Origin: Methanoregulaceae archaeon
GTDB lineage: Archaea > Halobacteriota > Methanomicrobia > Methanomicrobiales > Methanospirillaceae
Direction of reading: 5' to 3'
Length of the DNA stretch: 64,000 nucleotides
Assembly: GCA_015660965.1 (NCBI GenBank)
Contig: JACTVG010000001.1
Coordinates: 411,731-475,730 of the forward strand
Shown here: positions 42,499 to 51,826 of the stretch, piece by piece
Numbering within the stretch: the stretch's first letter is position 1
Layout of the letters: each line of letters opens with the position of its first letter
Position numbers and translations under genes: made by a program
The notes under the pieces: model-generated
Told to the model about the DNA's origin: nothing
Seen by the model: the letters and a program-made list of their open reading frames with translations, nothing else
Databases searched by the model: none

Positions 42499-43752
42499 TT
42501 ATTTTATCGGCAAATTTGTAGATTTTTTCAGTTTTTTCTGTTTGTCTGCAGCTGAATCAAGAGCTTTGTATAAATCGTCCAGTTCTGCCTCAATATCTTC
42601 ACTTGGTGCTTTGAAATCCTTGAGTTCACGCAACAGGACAAGGTCTTCTGATTTTTTTATGACCTTGATATCCGCTGCGATTGAATTTATCATATCATTA
42701 GCAACATTCGTATCTTTTGTAAAAATTACCATGTCACTTTGATCGGTCGAAGTCTCCTGAACACTTCCTGGACTTATTAGGGATGATGGAGATCCGGATG
42801 ATCCTGCAGATGTTTGAATTGACGTTGGTTCCAATTCCTTGTCTGCAGTTTCCTCATCGAGGTTTACCTTGTCAAAATCAATAGCATCCAATTCTCCAAG
42901 ATTCTCATCACCAAATCCAGTGTCTTCAAAATCACCGAAATCATCAAGATCTGGTTCGTTTTCAGGCACTGTTTCTGGTACTATTTCCGGTGGTTCCGAT
43001 GAGATCTGTTGTGGTGGAATCGGAATATCTGTATCTTCCATAGCGATTCCTGACCCACCGGGGGAAGTTGAGTTGGGTTCTAAAGGTATTTCTTCACTGT
43101 CTATAGGTTTAGTTGAAATCTTTTTTTCCTCGTAGACACCATCAAGAAGTCCGGACTCAAGTTCATCACTGGAGAGAGATAAAAAAGGATCCTCGGTGGG
43201 TGCTTGATCCGATAAGCTTTTAGTGTCACTTTTTCCTCTTTGTCCCGGTGATGTTGTATCGGATCCAACCCCTCCCATTCCCGCTGATGCCTCTGCCATA
43301 GCAGAGGTTTTGATATGTTCATTAATCGTTCCGTTAAGAAGTTTGTCGATTTCTTCGATATTTTTTTTGCCTGATTTTTGACGTGTGGTAAGGATCGTGC
43401 GAAACATCTTGAACGATGAGACAATAGAGTCTATATAAAAAGAAATGCCTCTCTTTTTCTCCTTAATAATGACTGGAACTGGTTTCGTCTCATCATCTAT
43501 TCCTATTCGTTCTGGACTTTTTTTTGTGTCTAAAGATATTTCATGATTTTTAAAGAGGGGTGTTTTTTTGGGTTTTACACCTTTATGCAGTATCATATTG
43601 ATTGGGATTGCACCTAAGACAACCAACGACGCAAATCCAATGGCAACGGTGAAAGGAAGGACAACTACCAGCGGGAGATTCAGTAGAATAAAGAACGTTC
43701 CTGATCCTGCAGTTATTATGAAGATTAAAAATTGACGGAGTCGTTCGTTCAT
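42499..43752 (-). CDS. Two-TM protein with long acidic tail, downstream of flaJ
   Basis: I choose ATG 43752, after GAGGGAAAA and 13 bases past the flaJ stop, giving 417 residues. The longer frame to 43824 overlaps flaJ. Residues about 8-28 and 30-52 are two membrane helices with a short turn. About 55-165 is basic. The rest is low-complexity, Ser/Pro/Asp/Glu-rich to about 330, then a short helical domain (N-D-M-I-N-S-I-A-A-D-I-K, E-L-D-D-L-Y-K-A-L-D) ends the chain. I do not recognise it. Position as the last archaellum operon gene suggests a motor-related role. Confidence 0.75.
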   Translation of the reverse strand: MNERLRQFLIFIITAGSGTFFILLNLPLVVVLPFTVAIGFASLVVLGAIPINMILHKGVKPKKTPLFKNHEISLDTKKSPERIGIDDETKPVPVIIKEKKRGISFYIDSIVSSFKMFRTILTTRQKSGKKNIEEIDKLLNGTINEHIKTSAMAEASAGMGGVGSDTTSPGQRGKSDTKSLSDQAPTEDPFLSLSSDELESGLLDGVYEEKKISTKPIDSEEIPLEPNSTSPGGSGIAMEDTDIPIPPQQISSEPPEIVPETVPENEPDLDDFGDFEDTGFGDENLGELDAIDFDKVNLDEETADKELEPTSIQTSAGSSGSPSSLISPGSVQETSTDQSDMVIFTKDTNVANDMINSIAADIKVIKKSEDLVLLRELKDFKAPSEDIEAELDDLYKALDSAADKQKKLKKSTNLPIK

Positions 43753-43765
43753 TTTTCCCTCGTCA

Positions 43766-45394
43766 TTATGCTCCTGCTCCAGCCACATTTGCCAGTGCTG
43801 CCGGGTTAAAGAACATGTTAACAACTACTGGGGCGATTAGGAACACTAGTCCGGTAATTATACAGAATATAGCTGCGAAGAAGTAGTACATATATCGATC
43901 CCCTCCTAAAGCAATTTTTGAAATGGTAATGTTGGAGATTGTGAGAATAGTAATGATGATTATAACATATGCCCCCATTGCCTCTTGGGGGAAATTGGAA
44001 AACATACCCATGGTACCGCCCAAAGCAGCGTTACTGGCTGAGACTCCTCCAACTGTACTTGATCCTCCAGCTGTTGCAGATAAATTCTGGAAATGTGTCA
44101 TCATTTTTGAAACGGAGCCGGTAAGTGTCACCATAATGTGATAAAGAACGACAAAGATACCTGCCATGGCAATGTGCATAGGTACGAGAATCATGATGAA
44201 ACTTTTAGCAAGCATGTCCTTTTTTTCCCTGAGGAGTACCTGCTCGTACATCGACCCACTTATCACTTTACCAATTGGTTCTGCTGGGCCACCCAACCTC
44301 ACCGTATCGAGATAGATGTTCAGGTACATCGAGATTAGGTCGCTACCCGATTCCCCTATGAACCGTTCCCAAACCTGCTTTTCATCGAGACCTAGGTTCA
44401 TTTTCGAGTAGACTGAATTGATGAGGGGTTCTAACGCAGTAAAGGCTTTTCTGTTAATTGCCCCGAGAGCATGGACAGAAGTTGTCGCTTGCCCACCCAT
44501 GATCGCCCCATAATTTCGGATAAATGTGACAAAATCACTGTCCCTTAACGTGATGTTGTGGTCATCAATGAACCCGATAATCCCGAGAGGTGCAATCAGG
44601 AAACCAACAAGCATGAAAACCCAACCGATGGGAATACCGATAAACCAAAGGATCAATGCAAGAATTATGGTAATAGGCACAAGGATACGCTCTATTGAGT
44701 GGATCGTATTCTGTTCATTTGAACCACGATCTTGTAAATTATGAGTTTTGGGGTCTTCCGGGACTGATTGTAACATTAAAAAAATGCCAAAAACACAAAT
44801 AGCAAGAATAATCCCATACGATATGTTCAGGGTTCCCTGGAATCCTTCCGAGGAAAAGATTGCAATTGAAATCATGAGAGTAATCGCAATCACAGTTCCG
44901 GCCAGTAACATTGCAACATAGGCGTCTCCCCATTTCTTTAAATTTTCAAACCCATTCTCATATAAGCTACGATAAACACTCCGACTCGTTTGAAGTTCGT
45001 GGTCTAAAAATTCCTCATCGGGCACATTCGATTGAATAGAGTTTGAATACCTCATCAACATATTCCGAAGAATCTCATTTTCGGTTCTTTCAGCAACATT
45101 ACTCAGGGATTCAGAGTAGCTATAGTTCCATTTCTTCACGAACATATTGACTTTGGCAATGTATTTCGAAGTGAGGTATTCCTTGCGTTCAGATGCGGAA
45201 GAAAAGATCTCGGGACGGGTCGCATTTGCAAGTGCAAGTGACGTCATGTAAGTTATCATGTACAATAGGTCAGCACCGATTTGTCTATTCACAAAAATTT
45301 GGGCGATTCTGTCTTTGATGGAGTTGATACTTTCTTCAAATGGGAGTGAACCGCCTTGGAACCCTCGCAAACGGTCTCGTATGGTCTCGAACAT
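43766..45394 (-). CDS. flaJ: Archaellum platform protein FlaJ/ArlJ
   Basis: This 542-residue polytopic protein is the membrane platform of the archaellum motor, related to type II secretion GspF. It has a soluble N-terminal part (about 1-160), membrane helices near 165-190, 195-210, 235-280 and a C-terminal set after 400, with a positively charged cytoplasmic loop between. V-R-L-G-G-P-A-E-P-I-G-K-V and L-R-E-K-K-D-M-L-A-K-S-F are family features. It lies 4 bases after flaI. Confidence 0.93.
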   Translation of the reverse strand: MFETIRDRLRGFQGGSLPFEESINSIKDRIAQIFVNRQIGADLLYMITYMTSLALANATRPEIFSSASERKEYLTSKYIAKVNMFVKKWNYSYSESLSNVAERTENEILRNMLMRYSNSIQSNVPDEEFLDHELQTSRSVYRSLYENGFENLKKWGDAYVAMLLAGTVIAITLMISIAIFSSEGFQGTLNISYGIILAICVFGIFLMLQSVPEDPKTHNLQDRGSNEQNTIHSIERILVPITIILALILWFIGIPIGWVFMLVGFLIAPLGIIGFIDDHNITLRDSDFVTFIRNYGAIMGGQATTSVHALGAINRKAFTALEPLINSVYSKMNLGLDEKQVWERFIGESGSDLISMYLNIYLDTVRLGGPAEPIGKVISGSMYEQVLLREKKDMLAKSFIMILVPMHIAMAGIFVVLYHIMVTLTGSVSKMMTHFQNLSATAGGSSTVGGVSASNAALGGTMGMFSNFPQEAMGAYVIIIITILTISNITISKIALGGDRYMYYFFAAIFCIITGLVFLIAPVVVNMFFNPAALANVAGAGA

Positions 45395-45397
45395 AGG

Positions 45398-47275
45398 TTA
45401 GGACCCTACTGTGAGAAGCCCTTGTTTCTTAATCTTGGTGATCATATGGAAGAGATCCCAGAAGTTAGCATAACCGGCTTTGTGAAGGCGTTCAAGGATC
45501 TTTGCCCTTTTTTCTACTTCTAAATAAATTTCAGATTTTTTATTATCCGGAATTCCAAGTATTGTTGCTATCTTATTCTCAAGCACATAGGAACTTCCTC
45601 GACCGGTCCAAAGGAAGGTATCGGTTAGTGGATCCCATGCAAACATCTGCACAAACGTGAAACCTCCGGTTTCGGCATTGTAACCAACAAGTTCGTTGAT
45701 GCTTGTCATTCGGCGCACGGTTTGTCCGTCAGGGCGCTTTACCGCACTTGTAAGGATAATGAGATTTAGATTATCAACATATGTTTTTGGAATATTAATC
45801 GGATCACCACAGAGACGTTGTATCAATTTTTCGACAGAAGCAGCGTGGAACGTGGTCATGACGGGGTGCCCAGTCTGCATGGCACTAAATGCGACAGATC
45901 CCTCTATACCTCTGATCTCACCTACAAGGATTTGATTGGGACGCTGACGCAGTGCTGATTTGAGTAAATCGAACATTGTCACTTCTCCTGTGGAGGTGAC
46001 AATACTTTCACCCTTACCTTTTGCAAGTGCTACTTCTCTCACCCAATTGTGGTGCGGGAGGTTCAGCTCAGGGGTATCTTCTATTGAGACAATCTTATTT
46101 TCCGGCGGTATGAATGTCGTAATTGCGTTTAAAAAGGTAGTTTTTCCACTTGCAGTTTCACCTGAAACAAAGATTGACATACCATATTCAACACAGAGCC
46201 AAATGTAGGCGGCGGATATGTAATCAAGACTGCCATATTCGATGATATTTAGGACTGAAAGGGGGATCTCATTCACTTTGCGGATTGTGAAATTGCTGCC
46301 ATGCCGGCTGATTTCAGTACCGTATACAATATTGATACGCGAACCATCAGGAAGTGTGGAATCGACGACTGGATTTCGGTACGTGATTGGTCGTTTGATA
46401 CGTTCGGCAATTTTCACTACGAACTCATCTAGCTCACTACTAACCTTGAATTCAATTACCGATTTGAGTCCTCTGAAGATTTTATGTTCAATAAAGATTG
46501 GTCCAACTCCATCGCACGATATATCTTCAATATATGGGTCACTTAAAAATGGTTTGAGCACACCCATGTCGATTTTGTCTCGAATTAAAAGATACTCTAT
46601 TGCTCGATACTCCTCAGGAGTGAGTATTACCTTCCCATCGGGTGTTACGGGGATTTTGCTCGATGAAGCACTGTCTTGTTTCTTTATTTTTTTCTGTGCA
46701 GTAAAGTCTGTTTTTAAAAAGGTTACAATTTTACTCTTAAGATCATTTGTTTCTTTATTTCCCGCTGTGAGTAATTTGATATCGGTATCCTTTTCTTTTA
46801 TAATCGCAATTGTTGCAAGTACCTTCTTCAACACTTCTGCTCTTTCTTGATCAGTCCTCGCATTACTTTCTAAACCGTCAATTATGTCGATCAATTTGGT
46901 TTCAATATAAGGCATGAGGTTATTTACACTGTGGAGAAATGACGGTTCGATAGGAATATAAAAATTACGCACGTCGTCAGGATCTGGTAAGATATGGACA
47001 AAGGTAGTTTCATTCACGGGGTAGATTAGATTGGGATTCTTCATGAACCGGAGATCTTTTTTCAGCTCTGAAAGGAATAGAGGAATACCGTATACATTGA
47101 CTGGAAACACATGGAGGTATTCGAGAAGATGGGGACTCGTTCTCACATATTCTTTGGCATTTGCCGGAAGCATTTTAAATAGTGCACTTGACTCAAGATC
47201 GCCATAAATATCACTATCATCCTTGATGACTTCCGGTTTGAAGGGAAGATTAACCGTCGCAGAAAGTGAACCCAT
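45398..47275 (-). CDS. flaI: Archaellum ATPase FlaI/ArlI
   Basis: I choose ATG 47275, directly after the flaH stop, giving 625 residues; the TTG at 47290 would add five. It is a hexameric type IV-like ATPase that powers archaellum assembly and rotation. It shows Walker A G-E-T-A-S-G-K-T-T, the Asp-box I-V-S-I-E-D-T-P-E-L, Walker B I-L-V-G-E-I-R-G and the His box T-G-H-P-V-M-T-T-F-H-A. The N-terminal 200 residues are a long, mainly helical extension. No fusion or frameshift was seen. Confidence 0.95.
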   Translation of the reverse strand: MGSLSATVNLPFKPEVIKDDSDIYGDLESSALFKMLPANAKEYVRTSPHLLEYLHVFPVNVYGIPLFLSELKKDLRFMKNPNLIYPVNETTFVHILPDPDDVRNFYIPIEPSFLHSVNNLMPYIETKLIDIIDGLESNARTDQERAEVLKKVLATIAIIKEKDTDIKLLTAGNKETNDLKSKIVTFLKTDFTAQKKIKKQDSASSSKIPVTPDGKVILTPEEYRAIEYLLIRDKIDMGVLKPFLSDPYIEDISCDGVGPIFIEHKIFRGLKSVIEFKVSSELDEFVVKIAERIKRPITYRNPVVDSTLPDGSRINIVYGTEISRHGSNFTIRKVNEIPLSVLNIIEYGSLDYISAAYIWLCVEYGMSIFVSGETASGKTTFLNAITTFIPPENKIVSIEDTPELNLPHHNWVREVALAKGKGESIVTSTGEVTMFDLLKSALRQRPNQILVGEIRGIEGSVAFSAMQTGHPVMTTFHAASVEKLIQRLCGDPINIPKTYVDNLNLIILTSAVKRPDGQTVRRMTSINELVGYNAETGGFTFVQMFAWDPLTDTFLWTGRGSSYVLENKIATILGIPDNKKSEIYLEVEKRAKILERLHKAGYANFWDLFHMITKIKKQGLLTVGS

Positions 47276-47276
47276 A

Positions 47277-48011
47277 TTAGATCTTTGCAAAGCTCATTGG
47301 GATGACCTTCATTCCATACCCGGCATGTACTTCGAAACTCACCATATTACCTGAAGTCTTTTTTGCTCCGTGTACCTTCACCACTTCGAGTACCATCACG
47401 TACTTATCTCCCATAAGTGCTTTCTTCATATTTAGATGTGCGTCGGAGATCGACCTGATACGCACAAGCGTATCCTCTTCGAATGCATAGGTATGAAGGG
47501 AAACAATAATTGTCTTTCCCCGGTCTACGAGAGATTTGCAATTGGTAAAGAACTCAAGGATTGTATCTGAATCGGTATATTCCGTGAAGAGTGTGAGTGA
47601 ATCTATGATCGCCACTTGCGCCGGGCTTTTTTTAATACTTGCAATGAGCCGCTGAAGAGCAACCTCAATCTCTTCTTTTGTCCATTCAAAACCTCCAGCG
47701 TGTAGCGGAAATATCCTCAAATATCCCCATGCAAAGTATTCCGAAATGTCAAGGCTCATCGATTCCATCTGTGTGATGAAACTTTTAGTTGTGTTTTCTG
47801 TGGTGTAGAGATCGATGGAGAGTCCTTGTTTCATTGCACCCCAGATAATCTGCTGAGTGAGTACACTTTTTCCAGTGTCATTTTCTCCTTCAATGAGGGT
47901 GAGGGAAGTGAGGGGGAGTCCATCAGCGATTCTTTTATCCAGCTCATAGTTTCCCGTAGAGATAATATGTTTATTTTGTCCGCCTATCAGATCTGTGACG
48001 TTTGGTGGCAT
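47277..48011 (-). CDS. flaH: Archaellum RecA-like protein FlaH/ArlH
   Basis: I choose ATG 48011, downstream of the flaF stop at 48022, giving 244 residues. The protein is a RecA/KaiC-like ATP-binding protein of the motor. Its Walker A reads G-E-N-D-T-G-K-S-V and Walker B V-A-I-I-D-S-L-T, and it likely lacks strong ATPase activity. ArlH forms a ring with ArlI and controls assembly or switching. It is tightly spaced with flaF and flaI, so one transcript is likely. Confidence 0.93.
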   Translation of the reverse strand: MPPNVTDLIGGQNKHIISTGNYELDKRIADGLPLTSLTLIEGENDTGKSVLTQQIIWGAMKQGLSIDLYTTENTTKSFITQMESMSLDISEYFAWGYLRIFPLHAGGFEWTKEEIEVALQRLIASIKKSPAQVAIIDSLTLFTEYTDSDTILEFFTNCKSLVDRGKTIIVSLHTYAFEEDTLVRIRSISDAHLNMKKALMGDKYVMVLEVVKVHGAKKTSGNMVSFEVHAGYGMKVIPMSFAKI

Positions 48012-48021
48012 AAATATCAGA

Positions 48022-48528
48022 TCATGGAATACTCGTTGATATCGTCGCACCGTTCCCCGTTACGACTGTCACATATACATTTGTAGAGGGGGTGCATGGA
48101 GTAAACTGGTACCAGATATCCATTTCTTCCCCCGGATCGAGCATGCCAATATGTTGAGATTCTGGAAAAGCACCGGCGTAAATTCTTGAAATATTCCAAT
48201 TCCACGGATTAATAGTTCCGCTCGTACTGAAATTGTAAAAGAAAGGTACTGGATTGCAGTTTGTTGACGAGATAATATACATATGTGAAAAATCTGATAT
48301 TATTTCATTACCAGTATTATTAACCGTCAAATAAACATTAGTTCCTTCACTGCTTTTATTAGATATTATCATTTGGGTGTTTAATCTCGCTTCGTTCTGC
48401 CAAGCCACGTCCCGTTGTGCCGAAAGGCTAATTTGTGTAGTTACCAGAACCGATCCGACAACCACATAAGCTACAATAATAAGTAACATTATCCCAATTG
48501 CAGCCCCGATTAATTCCCCGATTGGCAT
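48022..48528 (-). CDS. flaF: Archaellum stator protein FlaF/ArlF
   Basis: This 168-residue protein has one N-terminal membrane helix (about 8-30) and then A-Q-R-D-V-A-W-Q-N-E-A-R-L-N-T-Q, typical of FlaF. A beta-sandwich domain follows outside the membrane (N-V-Y-L-T-V-N-N-T-G-N-E). FlaF binds the S-layer and anchors the motor as stator with FlaG. The N-terminal helix and charged stretch made me call it FlaF and not FlaG, but the two are similar in fold and the call could be reversed. Confidence 0.8.
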   Translation of the reverse strand: MPIGELIGAAIGIMLLIIVAYVVVGSVLVTTQISLSAQRDVAWQNEARLNTQMIISNKSSEGTNVYLTVNNTGNEIISDFSHMYIISSTNCNPVPFFYNFSTSGTINPWNWNISRIYAGAFPESQHIGMLDPGEEMDIWYQFTPCTPSTNVYVTVVTGNGATISTSIP

Positions 48529-48546
48529 ATTCTTATTTAGACCTCA

Positions 48547-49065
48547 CTACGGTTTGGATATTGTAAATTCTGCAGATCTCCATACTCCCGACGGTAGAAT
48601 AAACTGGAAATAAACGGAAGGGGTAGCAGGTGGAACCTCACCGATCAATATACTACCTGTATCAATCTCTATTGTCTCCCCCGGACTCCATTGGTTTGGA
48701 CTACTATCGGTTTTATAGAGAGTATATGTCCAGTAACCATCTGCAGGGCTTGGTAAACTGGCAACCCAACGCGCAACCCCAAAATTCCCGGTATTCCCTA
48801 TATTAACAATACTCTTCTGAATATCTGATATCCCGATTGGAACGGTACCTATATTTACCATTAAGATTTTTACAGTCCCAGTTTCACTGGCATACGTCGA
48901 TACAATTTTGAAATCCGTTCTTATCTGGATATCCGTTTGATGGGCTGACGAAGTGAACGAACCTGCCATAGTCCAGACAACCGGATAGACAGCACTAATT
49001 AGGATTCCTGCTGCGACAATACCAGTAATGATTAAAAGAGCGGTTACAAAGGTTTCGGATGCCAC
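48547..49065 (-). CDS. flaG: Archaellum stator protein FlaG/ArlG
   Basis: This 172-residue protein begins M-A-S-E-T-F-V-T-A-L-L-I-I-T, continuing through I-L-I-S-A-V-Y-P-V-V-W-T-M-A-G-S-F as in FlaG. A beta-rich extracytoplasmic domain follows. FlaG forms filaments capped by FlaF in Pyrococcus and Sulfolobus. The gene comes before flaF in the direction of transcription, the reverse of the F-then-G order in Methanococcus and haloarchaea. It starts 4 bases after the flaCDE-like stop. Confidence 0.82.
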   Translation of the reverse strand: MASETFVTALLIITGIVAAGILISAVYPVVWTMAGSFTSSAHQTDIQIRTDFKIVSTYASETGTVKILMVNIGTVPIGISDIQKSIVNIGNTGNFGVARWVASLPSPADGYWTYTLYKTDSSPNQWSPGETIEIDTGSILIGEVPPATPSVYFQFILPSGVWRSAEFTISKP

Positions 49066-49069
49066 TGAA

Positions 49070-49990
49070 TCATATCCTATCTGGGAGGTTCATCCAGTCT
49101 TCTTCAAGATCTTGGTTCTTTGATGGACGCTTCTCTTTCTCTGGTATTTTCGGGAACTCGATCTTTGCTGGCAATGGTACTTCTACTTTGGTTGGTTGCG
49201 ATCGTTGTTCCATCATCACTTCAATCATGTCCCGGTCGAGTGATGTATCTTCTGGAGTAACGATTCGGTTCAACGTGTAAAGTTCTGAAACGTATTCGTC
49301 AGGACCAACTTCGTGCTCCTCACCAAGACTCGCTGGCATAAGTCGTGCAATTTCACGAATCTCATCACTTGCGTCCTTACTGATATGACCCATTTTATTA
49401 AATGATTGGAGCATGATCTCAAGACGGTCATTCCCAAATTTCCTTACCGCATGATCGGTCCATTTGAAGAGTTTATACACTTTCTGAAGCTGGAGTTTTT
49501 CACTCGGTTGATGGAGAATGTTTTGAATGGATGGTGCAGGTTTCGTTGCCATTAACTGGGCTTTAAACTGGGCGAGCAACTGTTCGTCCATAAGACGGCG
49601 GTCATCAACTATCATAGATTGCTGGGGAGTTTGCACTATTCGTGGAGCTGATTGTTGAGAGGTGGGGTATCTTTCCTGAGATCGGTTCATTTCTGTTTCT
49701 CGAGCATTGAGGGAAGCTTCCTTTGATTCCAGCGCAGCTCTCTTTGTCTCTTCCGAATCCTCTCTGGGGCGTCTTGTACTCGAAGCGTTAGGATCTCCAC
49801 CACTTCCTTGTTGAGTAATTGTGAACGGGTTTTCCAGTTCGTTCATACGCTCGCGTATGTCCATAAGGAGTCGCTTGATGGATGTCTTAATCAGATCAAC
49901 CTCACGTTCAAGGTTTTTTATCTTAGCCTCTGTATCATTATCTGAGGCTTCCGTGATAGTGTGGTCTCCCTGCGCCGGATTGACCGCCAT
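49070..49990 (-). CDS. Archaellum cytosolic ring protein, FlaC/D/E type
   Basis: This 306-residue protein has an N-terminal coiled coil (about 16-55), a disordered Gln/Ser/Arg-rich middle (56-150) and a FlaD/E domain (about 175-270; Y-V-S-E-L-Y-T-L-N-R-I-V-T-P). The tail ends in D-W-M-N-L-P-D-R-I. In euryarchaea FlaC/D/E form a cytosolic ring around the motor and receive CheF-CheY signals. Here one gene seems to combine the domains. No separate FlaC, FlaD or FlaE gene was seen. Confidence 0.85.
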   Translation of the reverse strand: MAVNPAQGDHTITEASDNDTEAKIKNLEREVDLIKTSIKRLLMDIRERMNELENPFTITQQGSGGDPNASSTRRPREDSEETKRAALESKEASLNARETEMNRSQERYPTSQQSAPRIVQTPQQSMIVDDRRLMDEQLLAQFKAQLMATKPAPSIQNILHQPSEKLQLQKVYKLFKWTDHAVRKFGNDRLEIMLQSFNKMGHISKDASDEIREIARLMPASLGEEHEVGPDEYVSELYTLNRIVTPEDTSLDRDMIEVMMEQRSQPTKVEVPLPAKIEFPKIPEKEKRPSKNQDLEEDWMNLPDRI

Positions 49991-50191
49991 AATATATAGC
50001 TATATCCAGATCGTTATTAAAATACTTTCTTATCGCAAAAATTAAAATTTGAAGGCTATTAATTGTAATAAAAGGAATTTCTCTAAATATTAATGGAATG
50101 ATAAAAGAGAAATATTTATATTGTTGAAAGGGGGATAAAAAAAATTTTAAAATAATTCACTTAAAAATTTCAAAGGTTGTCATAGGTTAGA

Positions 50192-50734
50192 TCACTCTTC
50201 CATCTTCCAGTAACTGAACCCGCCCTTGATATGGTGTGCGAGAAATCCCCTCGTTTTGTCGAAAGCCGTGGTGGCTTTGAAGTCACGGTAGAGAACAAAA
50301 AAGTAAAAAATGACCCAAAAGATGATGGCGTCGTCAAAGGTCACATCTCGTGATGGACCGATGACAAATTCCGGCAACGTTTGCTGAACAAACGGACCGC
50401 TGAAGTCTGACTTTCCCAGTTCACATGCGGATAACGTAATACACTGCCATTCGAAGCATGCTTTGGGAAACTCCTGCGGCAAAACATCGCCGTATGGTAA
50501 CTCGAACACTCCTACATGTTTATGAATTGATCCATGTCCCGAGAGATGGACGAATTGGAATCGGCTGAGGTACCTCTTGTTAGATAAAAACCTCAAAAAC
50601 TCCTATTTTGTCCGGATCTCGACCAACTTGACGTCAATATCCGTCCCTATGGGCATTTTGAGGAAATGGTAGAGTGCCAATCCTTCACGGCCTTTTGATT
50701 TCTTTGGTACGCATTCCAAGATGAGGAGGCTCAT
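50192..50734 (-). pseudogene. CHAT-protease-like gene interrupted by an in-frame TAG
   Basis: Read through TAG at 50603-50605, a single 180-codon frame runs from ATG 50734 to the stop at 50192. The first 43 residues (M-S-L-L-I-L-E-C-V-P-K) lead in frame into E-F-L-R-F-L-S-N-K and then F-V-H-L-S-G-H-G and L-S-A-C-E-L-G. These two are the His and Cys motifs of CHAT/caspase-like peptidases. The downstream part alone would start at TTG 50596. The gene sits between archaellin and flaCDE in the same direction. A nonsense mutation is the simplest reading; translational readthrough is less likely. No binding site is seen. Confidence 0.65.
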
Positions 50735-50945
50735 ACTGTTAGTCCGTTCAGCTATTTGACTGGTCTGCCAGCTTCAATCGCTGGGTATTTTCTAGATGAT
50801 AAAGGTAACGGCCTTCGAATCCCGATTGAAAGAAATCCATTTTATAGATTATATAAAAATACCGCCAAGAAATTGGGTTTTTAGAATTTGATATCTAATG
50901 GTAGAAATTGCTACAGAAACCGAATCTTTCTAAAAAAAGGGGAAG

Positions 50946-51503
50946 TTAGCGAAGTACATTTACAGGTGTAATCGCTGGAGGAACTGTTTTTGTAAATGGT
51001 ATCGTGGCCCCTCCGGCAGGAGGGCGTATTTCAAAGTTCATTACTGAACCTGTTGGTACATCAGGAATTCCAAACCAGATATTAACTGTGGAATCTCCAC
51101 TTATGGAAGTTGCGGATGCAGTGAAATTACCGTAAGCTGGGGCGCTAGTCGTAGGAGTAGTATAACTCATAATTATTGGAGCTGTCGTTTCATTTGACCA
51201 CACAATTTGAATCTTTGTAACGTCCATTGTGGGAGCACCAGGGGCTAGACCCAATGTAAAATTAATTCCATTAATTCCTGAACTTGGTGCGCTGGCAGTT
51301 GCGTAAACACTTCCTTTTAATAAAACGTTTGTTGTAGCCTGTTGAACACCCTGATAGACGGCCTGCTGTGCCTTCTGGGTTGTGAAGAACCCGGCACCGA
51401 GAACTACGTAAGAGAACACCGCCGCAACGACAACGAATGCGATCAACACAATCGCTGCTTCGAGGCCAGTGAACCCGTCATCATCTTGTTTAAACGAATT
51501 CAT
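50946..51503 (-). CDS. flaB: Archaellin (major archaellum filament protein)
   Basis: I choose ATG 51503, with AAAGGTGA at a 6-base spacing, giving 185 residues. The class III signal peptide is short (M-N-S-F-K-Q-D-D-D-G) and would be cut after Gly10 by FlaK/PibD, leaving F-T-G-L-E-A-A-I-V-L, the usual mature archaellin N-terminus. A beta-rich Thr/Ser/Ala domain follows. N-x-S/T sites (for example N-E-T, N-F-T) may be glycosylated. Only one archaellin gene is in the window, at the head of the archaellum locus. Confidence 0.93.
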   Translation of the reverse strand: MNSFKQDDDGFTGLEAAIVLIAFVVVAAVFSYVVLGAGFFTTQKAQQAVYQGVQQATTNVLLKGSVYATASAPSSGINGINFTLGLAPGAPTMDVTKIQIVWSNETTAPIIMSYTTPTTSAPAYGNFTASATSISGDSTVNIWFGIPDVPTGSVMNFEIRPPAGGATIPFTKTVPPAITPVNVLR

Positions 51504-51826
51504 GAATTCACCTTTTTTGAGCAAACACGATTAGCTATGCATCGCTATTCGTGCCTCTAATTGGTTAGGTTCCCTTTATTTATATAAATATTTTCTGTGG
51601 TTCTCTCGATTAAAAATCAACTATTTTCGATTTGTCAGAAAATTTAAGGGAATTTAAGAAACAAATAGGGGGGGGACTTTTTCAATATAAAAACTAATCT
51701 AATATCCGGTAATCTGAATTTATCCATTTTGATAGCGTCAAAAAATATACTCAATGTATTCAATATTTTTATAACAATTTTATATCGCTAACATATTGAT
51801 ATATCCTGAAAACAAAGTCATCTTTA
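51504..51826. other. Intergenic region upstream of archaellin
   Basis: This 323-base gap holds divergent promoters for flaB (minus) and the exported protein gene at 51827 (plus). It has the TATA element at 51575-51590 and a G-run at about 51668-51675. It is otherwise AT-rich with no ORF, tRNA or stable hairpin that I can find. Confidence 0.6.
51575..51590 (-). promoter_or_regulatory. TATA box for the archaellin gene
   Basis: Read on the minus strand, the run TATTTATATAAATAAA is a strong archaeal TATA element. A start about 25 bases downstream, near 51550, leaves a leader of about 50 bases that holds AAAGGTGA before the flaB ATG. Confidence 0.6.

Noticed and set aside
46242..46850. 202-codon frame on the plus strand
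   Set aside because: Antisense to flaI, low complexity, no ribosome binding site.
50192..50596. Intact 134-residue gene from TTG 50596
   Set aside because: Codons before the TTG continue the same frame to ATG 50734 across a single TAG, so the short frame is the tail of a broken gene.
51661..51680. G-run as a G-quadruplex or switch element
   Set aside because: It is a single homopolymer run without further G tracts; phase variation cannot be inferred.
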